Positions 6,859-13,073 of a DNA stretch of 30,597 bases are shown piece by piece. The notes under the pieces are model-generated. The model was not told the DNA's origin, searched no databases, and saw only the letters and a program-made list of their open reading frames with translations. A program made the position numbers and the translations under genes. Position 1 is the stretch's first letter, and each line of letters begins with the position of its first letter. The stretch is from Synergistales bacterium (lineage in GTDB: Bacteria > Synergistota > Synergistia > Synergistales > Aminobacteriaceae), in NCBI GenBank assembly GCA_025997955.1, contig BNVH01000045.1:1-30597 (forward strand), read 5' to 3'.

Positions 6859-7077
6859 CTATTCTTTGTCTGCTTCACGTTCTATTTCAAGCGCCACGCC
6901 GGCTAACCAACCCTTCCAGAGATATATAGCAAGACACGCGCAAAAAAAGCCCGAGACGAGCCCCCAAACCACGTAATCAGCCCGGCCCTTATCGAAAAAA
7001 CTGCCCCCATAGCCGGCCAAGGCGTAACCAAAGCTTACAACGCTACCCATAGATAGCATTAATATAAAAAGTCTCAT
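6859..7077 (-). CDS. Small two-helix membrane protein, AtpI-like in shape
   Basis: This 72-residue protein has two hydrophobic helices (about residues 3-22 and 35-56). The first is glycine-rich and ends GYGGSFFDKGRAD, and the second is VVWGLVSGFFCACLAIYLW. This layout resembles AtpI / ATPase_gene1-type proteins, where a GYxxGxxLD loop joins two helices, but there is no ATP synthase gene nearby and the match is weak. The C-terminal tail is acidic (EIEREADKE). The ATG at 7077 has no ribosome binding site of its own; it overlaps the stop of a 14-codon upstream ORF at ATGA, so it is probably expressed by translational coupling. A frameshift that split a single slightly longer protein is the alternative. 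It begins the membrane protein-FIST-kinase operon. Confidence 0.65.
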   Translation of the reverse strand: MRLFILMLSMGSVVSFGYALAGYGGSFFDKGRADYVVWGLVSGFFCACLAIYLWKGWLAGVALEIEREADKE

Positions 7078-7118
7078 GTTGATTTTTTGTTTTTTTGGGA
7101 CTGTTTCATAGAATCCAT
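7074..7118 (-). CDS. 14-codon leader ORF coupled to the membrane protein gene
   Basis: The peptide reads MDSMKQSQKNKKST. It has the only good ribosome binding site at this operon start (GGAGG at 7132-7128, nine bases before ATG), and its TGA overlaps the next ATG as ATGA. It is hydrophilic and basic. It may be a translated leader that loads ribosomes onto the downstream gene, or the true N-terminus of that protein separated by a one-base frameshift. Confidence 0.5.
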   Translation of the reverse strand: MDSMKQSQKNKKST

Positions 7119-7140
7119 ATCAAAACGCCTCCGTAGTTTA

Positions 7141-7160
7141 AACGTGAAGAAACGTGAAGT
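7141..7160. repeat. Tandem decamer AACGTGAAGA/T in a divergent promoter region
   Basis: AACGTGAAGA is followed at once by AACGTGAAGT, in the 180 bp between the divergent sensory operon and the ABC exporter. The position suits an operator, but no regulator can be named. Confidence 0.35.
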
Positions 7161-7184
7161 CTGAGTAAATCTTAACATAAAAAG

Positions 7185-7212
7185 TTGACATATTTCAAAC
7201 ACGCAATAAAAT
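7185..7212 (+). promoter_or_regulatory. Candidate sigma-70-type promoter for the ABC exporter
   Basis: TTGACA (7185-7190), a 16-bp spacer, then TAAAAT (7207-7212), about 40 bases before the permease start. The -35 is perfect and the -10 has one mismatch. No start-site data can be seen in sequence. Confidence 0.45.
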
Positions 7213-7257
7213 CAATCTATATTATCTTTTTTAAAAAGGGCGCGTGAATACATACTC

Positions 7258-8169
7258 ATGAAATATTGCGAAAATAAAAGCGACGAATCTTTTACGTTGA
7301 AATTTAAACTCGCTGTTCTGAAAGCTCTAAAGGGTTCAGACGGCGACGACTACTACGATATGATAATAGAACCGAACAAAACCGCTTCGGCTTTTCTTAT
7401 TGAGCTCATCAGATACCGAGAGCTGTTTTTTTTCTTGGCTTGGCGTGATATTTTGGCGCGCTACAAGCAGACCGTTTTGGGCGTCGCTTGGAGCGTGCTC
7501 AGGCCGTTTTGCGCCATGTTGGTATTTACCGTCATCTTTGGCCGATTGGCAAAATTTCCTAACGAGGGCGTCCCCTATCCAGTCCTTGTGTTCTCCGCCA
7601 TGCTGCCGTGGCAGTATTTCTCAAACGCATTGCAGGAAAGCTCAAGCTCTATCACCAGCAGAAGCGCCATGATAACAAAAGTGTATTTTCCGAGGATAAT
7701 AATGCCCACAAGCACGGTTATTGTCAGCGCCGTGGACTTTCTTATCTCTTTCGCGCTACTAGCGTTTTTGATGCTGTGGTATGGGTTTTTCCCGTCAAGT
7801 TATATATTTTTCATGCCGGTGTTTTTTATTTTGGCGACCATATCGGCATTGGGTATAGGGTTTTGGATGTCGGCTTTGACCGTGAAATATCGGGATTTTC
7901 ATCATATTGTGCCATTTATGGTGCAGTTTGGGCTTTACATTTCACCCGTTGGATTTTCAAGCTCCGTAATACCGGCGCAGTGGCGGCTTTTGTATAGCCT
8001 AAACCCTATGGTTGGCGTCATAGACGGCTTTCGCTGGTGCATTCAGGGAGAGGAAAGCCCGCTTTATTTTCCCGGGCTTACCGCCTCGTCATTGGTGTCG
8101 CTTGCCTTGTTCTGGAGCGGCGCTAAGTTCTTCCGTCGCACCGAGCGGTTTTTCGCCGACTTTATATAA
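7258..8169 (+). CDS. ABC-2 type polysaccharide export permease (Wzm/KpsM-like)
   Basis: This 303-residue integral membrane protein has about six helices. A cytoplasmic N-terminal segment of about 60 residues leads into LIRYRELFFFLAWRDILARY and KQTVLGVAWSVLRP, the amphipathic interface-helix signature of O-antigen, capsule and teichoic-acid exporters (ABC2_membrane family). SRSAMITKVYFPR, a typical cytoplasmic loop, and a Pro-rich ending (LNPMVGVIDGFRW) follow. With the ATPase 17 bases downstream it should form the channel that moves an undecaprenyl-linked glycan across the inner membrane. The start ATG at 7258 has only a distant AAGGG upstream. The family is certain; the exported glycan is unknown because no glycosyltransferase lies nearby. 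Confidence 0.92.
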   Translation: MKYCENKSDESFTLKFKLAVLKALKGSDGDDYYDMIIEPNKTASAFLIELIRYRELFFFLAWRDILARYKQTVLGVAWSVLRPFCAMLVFTVIFGRLAKFPNEGVPYPVLVFSAMLPWQYFSNALQESSSSITSRSAMITKVYFPRIIMPTSTVIVSAVDFLISFALLAFLMLWYGFFPSSYIFFMPVFFILATISALGIGFWMSALTVKYRDFHHIVPFMVQFGLYISPVGFSSSVIPAQWRLLYSLNPMVGVIDGFRWCIQGEESPLYFPGLTASSLVSLALFWSGAKFFRRTERFFADFI

Positions 8170-8186
8170 GACCGAGGATAAAACTT

Positions 8187-9494
8187 ATGTCAAGCACAGT
8201 CATAAAGGTCGAAAGCCTTGGTAAAAAATATAACCTGACAAAAAAAAGCTCGATGGCTTATGGTTCGCTGCGAGCTTCTTTCGCCATGTGCGCAAAACGC
8301 GCCGCCCAAAAAATAGCGCATCCTTTCGCAACGCGCAATTCATCTGAGTCCGCGTCATCAAAAGACGAGTTCTGGGCTTTGCGCGATGTAAACTTCTCAG
8401 TCGAGCAAGGGGAAAAATTAGGCGTCGTAGGACACAATGGCGCAGGTAAATCTACTCTGCTGAAAGTGTTATCGCGTATAACGGAGCCCACAACAGGGAG
8501 AGTTTCGATAAAGGGGCGCGTTTCGAGCTTGCTTGAGGTTGGGACGGGCTTTCACTACGAGCTCACGGGACGCGAAAATATTTTCTTAAACGGCGCGATT
8601 TTGGGAATGAGACAAGCCGAGATAAAGCGAAACTTCGACGCGATAGTAGAGTTTTCGGGCGTCGAACAGTTTTTGGATATGCCGATAAAATACTACTCAA
8701 GCGGCATGACGGTGCGCTTGGCGTTTGCCGTGGCCGCGTTTTTGAGCACCGAAATCCTGATAGTAGATGAGGTCTTGGCCGTCGGGGACGCCGAGTTTCA
8801 AAAAAAATGTATAGGCAAAATGGACGAGGTCAATCGCAAAGATGGACGCACGGTTTTATTTGTGAGTCACAACATGTCCGCCGTGGCGTCATTTTGCGCT
8901 CGCGGAATAATGCTAAAACAGGGCTCCGTTTGCGAGACGGGTAATATATCTTATATAGTGGCCCGCTACGCGGGCAGCGGCGGCAATATGGGCTCTTCGG
9001 CCTCGTTCCCCGCTGGGATGCACGGAGACGACACCGTTGATTTGATAGATGTCAGGATAGAAAAAGAATCCGGGCAGGGAGCGGTGGACTTCGCCATAAC
9101 GGAACCCATTAAAATCAGCATGAAATACAGAGTAAAAAAAGAAAACGCGTCTCTCACGCCTGGGGTTTTCCTTACAAATTCGAGCGGAACGCGTGTTTTG
9201 CTATCCACTGACGCGCCGTTTGACAGCGACGGAACGAAAAAAGCGCATAGTGGCGTCTACATAGCGTCTTGCGTCGTACCAGGAAATTTTTTAAATGACG
9301 GGATGTACTCTATAGAGCTTTGGATGACCACTATGACTCAGACGGTCTCGCATTTTTACGTCCCTAACGCGCTGAGTTTCATCGTCTTGGACGACATGGA
9401 AAATACGCCCACAAGGGGCGCCTATCGCGGCCAATTCTCGGGCGCGGTCAGGCCGCTTTTGGAATGGAGCAGCGAGAAAATATCTTCTCTATAG
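8187..9494 (+). CDS. Polysaccharide export ATPase with Wzt-type C-terminal domain
   Basis: The product has 435 residues. The ATPase domain (about 1-260) carries Walker A GHNGAGKST (82-90), signature YSSGMTVRLA (170-179), Walker B ILIVDEVLAVGD (190-201) and the switch His in VSHN (226-229). A 30-residue basic insertion between the first strand and Walker A is typical of Wzt/TagH-like ATPases. Residues about 270-425 form a beta-rich domain like Wzt_C, which in O-antigen systems recognises the glycan terminus. That supports a lipopolysaccharide-bearing diderm. It pairs with the upstream permease; GAGGA lies nine bases before its ATG. Specificity cannot be read from sequence. Confidence 0.92.
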   Translation: MSSTVIKVESLGKKYNLTKKSSMAYGSLRASFAMCAKRAAQKIAHPFATRNSSESASSKDEFWALRDVNFSVEQGEKLGVVGHNGAGKSTLLKVLSRITEPTTGRVSIKGRVSSLLEVGTGFHYELTGRENIFLNGAILGMRQAEIKRNFDAIVEFSGVEQFLDMPIKYYSSGMTVRLAFAVAAFLSTEILIVDEVLAVGDAEFQKKCIGKMDEVNRKDGRTVLFVSHNMSAVASFCARGIMLKQGSVCETGNISYIVARYAGSGGNMGSSASFPAGMHGDDTVDLIDVRIEKESGQGAVDFAITEPIKISMKYRVKKENASLTPGVFLTNSSGTRVLLSTDAPFDSDGTKKAHSGVYIASCVVPGNFLNDGMYSIELWMTTMTQTVSHFYVPNALSFIVLDDMENTPTRGAYRGQFSGAVRPLLEWSSEKISSL

Positions 9495-9552
9495 TCGCTA
9501 TCCGTGTTGGATGTTGGATTTAAATTTATCAGTAAAATAAGGAGGTTGTAAC

Positions 9553-10803
9553 ATGAGTTCAGCCGTTATCTCAATTGCGGCGCTTTGCGTATCTGTGCTC
9601 GTTGGCTTCTTCACAAGAATTAACCTTGGAGTTATCTGTATTGGTTCGGCGTTCCTGAGCGGGTATTTCTTTATCGGTATGAAGGCATCGGATATTTACA
9701 TGAAAGGGTTTCCTCTCCGTTTGTTCTTTCTTCTGCTCGGAACGACGCTGTTCTCCTCTGTCGCGCAATTGAACGGAACATATAAGGAACTCGCGAAACC
9801 AATATCCTATTTAGCCAAAGGAAACAGAAGATATGGTTGTTTTATTATCTACGCGGTATCTTTCGTGTTTTCGGCGCTTGGAATGGGAACAATAGTCGCG
9901 CCCGCAATCCTGTTGCCCCTTACGCTTCAGGCCGCGCGAAATGATGAGATTCCGGAGTTTTTAGCGATACTTCTCACGTTATCGGGATGTATCGCGGGAG
10001 GACTTTCCGCTTTTGCGCCCACAGGGGTTCTCGGCATCCAACTGTCTCAAATGGTCGGAGTAAACGAGTACGCTCCTATCTTTATCGCGGCGGCTATAAC
10101 ATTCACCATTCAGGGACTGATATTTTTCATTCTGTTCGGAGGACTCAAGCTGACGCGCCTTCAGGGGAGAAATCCGGAGCTTATGACCCTGAACGGCGGG
10201 CAGTTCTTTACAATTATTATGCTATTCGGAGTTATTACGGCTATTATGGCCTTCAAACTTGATCTAGGACTCAGCGCGTTTGTCGGAGCGACTGTTCTCC
10301 TACTGTTCGGAATAGCGGACGAAGGCAAGGCCCTCGCGGGCGTCGCGTGGGACACGCTGTTACTGCTTTGCGGGGCCAGTGTGCTTTTCTACGTCGTGTC
10401 AGAAAGCGGCGGAATACACGCACTGGAGACTTACCTCATCGAGAGAATGTCGCTTGAGACGGCCGGCGTATTCGCCGCTCTCCTCGCGGGGGCGATGTCG
10501 CTATTTTCGAGCTCCACAACTGTGGTTATGCCGACTTTGATTCCAACTGTTGGAGGTATGATAAGCGGGTTAGGAGAGAACTCAATTAACCCTATATACC
10601 TGATCGCGGCGATAATGATAGGCACGCACTCGGTCGCGTACAGCCCCGTTTCGACGATGGGCGCTCTTGGAATGACCTCGGCTGTCGATATCGATAAAAG
10701 CGAGCTGTTTACAAAATTATTTATGGCCGCCGCTATTATGTTGATTGTTACGTTGCTGCTGTTTTGGAGCGGCTTTTACAATTTGTTGATGGAAAGGGTG
10801 TAA
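9553..10803 (+). CDS. MatC-like (SLC13/ion-transporter superfamily) carboxylate carrier, copy 1
   Basis: This 416-residue protein is very hydrophobic, with about 11-12 helices. The N-terminal half shows the MatC_N pattern: TRINLGVICIGSAFLSGYFF, GFPLRLFFLLLGTTLF and then AQLNGT. MatC in rhizobia carries malonate or other dicarboxylates; the substrate here is not known. Re-entrant-loop-like segments occur in both halves (GGLSAFAPTGVLG and SSSTTVVMPTLIPTVGG), as expected for the inverted-repeat ion-transporter fold. AGGAGG lies ahead of the ATG. It is followed after four bases by a paralogue of exactly the same length, so the pair arose by tandem duplication. Both may be needed together as a heterodimer, or each may serve a different substrate. 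Confidence 0.82.
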   Translation: MSSAVISIAALCVSVLVGFFTRINLGVICIGSAFLSGYFFIGMKASDIYMKGFPLRLFFLLLGTTLFSSVAQLNGTYKELAKPISYLAKGNRRYGCFIIYAVSFVFSALGMGTIVAPAILLPLTLQAARNDEIPEFLAILLTLSGCIAGGLSAFAPTGVLGIQLSQMVGVNEYAPIFIAAAITFTIQGLIFFILFGGLKLTRLQGRNPELMTLNGGQFFTIIMLFGVITAIMAFKLDLGLSAFVGATVLLLFGIADEGKALAGVAWDTLLLLCGASVLFYVVSESGGIHALETYLIERMSLETAGVFAALLAGAMSLFSSSTTVVMPTLIPTVGGMISGLGENSINPIYLIAAIMIGTHSVAYSPVSTMGALGMTSAVDIDKSELFTKLFMAAAIMLIVTLLLFWSGFYNLLMERV

Positions 10804-10807
10804 GGCG

Positions 10808-12058
10808 ATGGAAGAATACGCTGTAATTTCTCTCGTGGCCCTCGTAGTAGCCATAATCTTAGGTTTTTGGACGAAAATAAACATCGGCGTAATCGCCGTC
10901 ACTTTCGCGTTTATCGTGGGGCACTTCATCGTTGGAAAAGAACCCTCATCCATCTATCTGACGGGCTGGCCGATGAGCCTGTTTTTCATGCTGACGGGAA
11001 TGACTCTGTTGTTCGGGGTGGCGAGGCTCAATGGAACCTTTTCCGCTCTGGCAAAACAGATGTCGTATTTTTCCTTCGGAAGCAGAAGGATGATGTGCCT
11101 TATAATCTACCTGTTCTCCGCCATTCTCTCAATGGTCGGCGTGGGAACCATAGTGACGCCCGCCATTTTGTGTCCGCTTGTCATCGAAATAGCGCGCGTC
11201 GAGGATATACCAGAGCCTTTGGTCATTCTTCTTTGTATAGCGGGCGGTATTGCTGGCGGTATGTCGCCCATCGCCCCGACCGGAATCATAGGAATAAACC
11301 TTTCGACTCCCATAGGGCTGAAGTCCTACACGCCGATATTTATAATGTGTATTTTGACGTTCAGCATACAAGCGTTGGTCTTTTTCTTAGTCTTCGGAGG
11401 CTGGAAGCTGAGTAAAACACAGCCCAAACATCAACAGCGTCCCCCTCTGGAGCTTGACCGAAAGCAAATAACCACCGTCGTGGTAACGGGCATCGTTGTT
11501 TTCTGCGTTCTGGTATTGAAGTATGACCTCGGGCTTACGTCGTTTACGGGGGCCGCCGTTTTGCTTTTGCTCAGGGCCGAAGACCAGAAGAAAGTCGTCG
11601 CGAGTGTGGCATGGGGCACTATACTGATGATTTGCGGTGTGAGCATGTTGGTTAAGGTCATTACAGACGTTGGAGGGATTGACCTTATATCCGACTATCT
11701 GGCGAAAATAATGAGTCCCTACACAGCTCCCGCCATTATGGACCTTATGGCCGGTACTCTGTCCTCCGTTTCGAGTTCCTCCGGAGTTGTGATGCCGACC
11801 TTTATCCCGGCCATTCCCGGATTGTTGTCCAAGTTTGGGGACGCGGTCAGCATTGAGGAAATGGTCGCGGCGGTAATTATCGGCGCGCACTCCGTGGCCT
11901 ACAGTCCTCTGTCCACTCTCGGAGGAATCGGTATCGCCATGGCCTCTGATAGAGTAAACAAGCAAAAATTTTTCACGGCGTTGCTTTTCTGTGGGATTGG
12001 AATGGTTATCCTGACGGCGGCGCTGTTCTTGTTCAGAATCTATAATTTTATGCTCTAA
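10808..12058 (+). CDS. MatC-like carboxylate carrier, copy 2 (tandem paralogue)
   Basis: This 416-residue paralogue of the preceding gene lines up throughout. Shared blocks include NGTxxxLAK, VGVGTIVTPAILCPL, GGIAGGMSPIAPTGIIGI, SSSSGVVMPTFIPAIPG and HSVAYSPLSTLGGIG. Sequence divergence is substantial, so the duplication is not recent. A short hydrophilic insert (KTQPKHQQRPP) marks the central cytoplasmic loop. The ribosome site is weak (AAGG very close to ATG) and only four bases separate it from copy 1, so it probably depends on translation of copy 1. The Thr/Ser/Pro-rich hairpins are likely to form the substrate site. Family call confident, substrate unknown. Confidence 0.82.
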   Translation: MEEYAVISLVALVVAIILGFWTKINIGVIAVTFAFIVGHFIVGKEPSSIYLTGWPMSLFFMLTGMTLLFGVARLNGTFSALAKQMSYFSFGSRRMMCLIIYLFSAILSMVGVGTIVTPAILCPLVIEIARVEDIPEPLVILLCIAGGIAGGMSPIAPTGIIGINLSTPIGLKSYTPIFIMCILTFSIQALVFFLVFGGWKLSKTQPKHQQRPPLELDRKQITTVVVTGIVVFCVLVLKYDLGLTSFTGAAVLLLLRAEDQKKVVASVAWGTILMICGVSMLVKVITDVGGIDLISDYLAKIMSPYTAPAIMDLMAGTLSSVSSSSGVVMPTFIPAIPGLLSKFGDAVSIEEMVAAVIIGAHSVAYSPLSTLGGIGIAMASDRVNKQKFFTALLFCGIGMVILTAALFLFRIYNFML

Positions 12059-12083
12059 AGACAAAAAAGGGGGTTATTACAGT

Positions 12084-12878
12084 ATGTCACGCATTCATAT
12101 CAACGGAATTGACGTAGTTTATGACACCTATGGAGACTCATCGCGCCCTCCTCTTTTTACCGTACATGGCCTTTACGGTTGTCGTCTCACCTTCCAAAGT
12201 CTGGGGCAAGCGATGCAAGACAAATTTTACGTCGTCGCCTACGACGTCCGGGGGCACGGAGAGTCGGAAAAAACTCCCGAATATACACTAGCCGATCACG
12301 GTCGCGACCTGCTTGCTTTGATTGAGGCTTTTGGTTACGATAAAGCCAATGTATTGGGCTATTCGATGGGATCCTATATTGCTTTGCAGGCCGCTGTATT
12401 GGACACTGAGGCAACGCAGCGCATCGACAAGCTCATTGCGCTCGCCACCAAGGGACATGGCAAGACCTCTTCCGTGTTACGCTACCTTTCCTCCAAGGGA
12501 CTAGACCCCACTAAGCTCGACTACAATCAAATCCTTGCCGAACTACAAGGAGCCCTTTGGTGCCCCGATACACCGCCGTCTCTCCAAGAGCAGGTTTCCA
12601 TTGCCGAAGCCGAAGCTCCAAAATTGACGCCCCAGGAGACGGCAGCCGTCGATAAGGCGTTACTCAATTTCGATCTGTTGCCCTATCTGCACAAGATAAC
12701 AGCGCGGGCACTTATAATCTCAGCCAAATACGACGGGCTCAATCCGCCCGATATGGGAGAGGAAGTTGCTAAGCTCATTCCTCGCTCCACCTTTGAAGTT
12801 TTCGACAAATCTGGGCATATGCTTATCTACGAGGAAGCCGACCGTCTGGCCAAAAGGGTCTTTGAGTTTTTATCATAG
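12084..12878 (+). CDS. Alpha/beta-hydrolase
   Basis: This 264-residue protein is a stand-alone alpha/beta-hydrolase fold enzyme of the esterase / enol-lactonase type. It has the oxyanion motif HGLYG (28-32), DVRGHGES (54-61), nucleophile elbow GYSMGS with S94, likely acid D217 (ISAKYDGLNPP) and H245 in KSGHMLIYE. There is no signal peptide. It lies 25 bases after the second carrier gene and ends the operon at a terminator, so it may hydrolyse an ester, thioester or lactone that the carriers import. The exact substrate cannot be read. Automated calls to a specific enzyme (for example 3-oxoadipate enol-lactonase) would be unsafe. Confidence 0.87.
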   Translation: MSRIHINGIDVVYDTYGDSSRPPLFTVHGLYGCRLTFQSLGQAMQDKFYVVAYDVRGHGESEKTPEYTLADHGRDLLALIEAFGYDKANVLGYSMGSYIALQAAVLDTEATQRIDKLIALATKGHGKTSSVLRYLSSKGLDPTKLDYNQILAELQGALWCPDTPPSLQEQVSIAEAEAPKLTPQETAAVDKALLNFDLLPYLHKITARALIISAKYDGLNPPDMGEEVAKLIPRSTFEVFDKSGHMLIYEEADRLAKRVFEFLS

Positions 12879-12895
12879 CATATTATCATAGCATA
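12870..12895. repeat. Tandem 13-bp duplication across the hydrolase stop codon
   Basis: TTATCATAGCATA occurs twice back to back (12870-12882 and 12883-12895). The first copy contains the TAG stop, and a second in-sequence TAG follows in the duplicate. It looks like a slippage or short duplication event. Confidence 0.8.
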
Positions 12896-12900
12896 TTTTA

Positions 12901-12941
12901 GAGTCTCCTCTCCAAAAGAAAAATGAGGGGGGCTCTTTTTT
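12901..12941 (+). terminator. Rho-independent terminator of the carrier-hydrolase operon
   Basis: GAGTCTCCTC pairs with GAGGGGGGCTC (with some G-T wobble) across a loop of about 14 bases, and is followed at once by six T residues (12936-12941). It is the clearest intrinsic terminator in the window. Confidence 0.75.
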
Positions 12942-13013
12942 CTGAAACACTGCTACGACGTTTTTGAATTTATAATTTAAAATTTAAATAGTAGATACGT
13001 TTGATTTTTGCGT

Positions 13014-13019
13014 TATAAT
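13014..13019 (+). promoter_or_regulatory. Candidate -10 element for the pyrophosphatase operon
   Basis: A perfect TATAAT lies 54 bases before the hppA start in an AT-rich stretch. No good -35 is present at 16-18 bp, so the promoter is only a candidate. Confidence 0.3.
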
Positions 13020-13073
13020 TTCAGAAGTCGTTGTAAACTTTCATATTTTCATAATTTTGAGGGAGGTTTTTGT

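Noticed and set aside
6859..7077. Naming the small membrane protein atpI
   Set aside because: Only the two-helix shape and the glycine-rich loop resemble AtpI. No ATP synthase genes are nearby.
11387..12064. Minus-strand open frame (225 codons) opposite the second carrier
   Set aside because: It is antisense to a clear transporter, and its translation is hydrophilic nonsense rich in Arg, Gln and His.
12084..12878. Naming the hydrolase as 3-oxoadipate enol-lactonase
   Set aside because: The catalytic triad is shared by many alpha/beta-hydrolases and there are no aromatic-degradation genes in the window.
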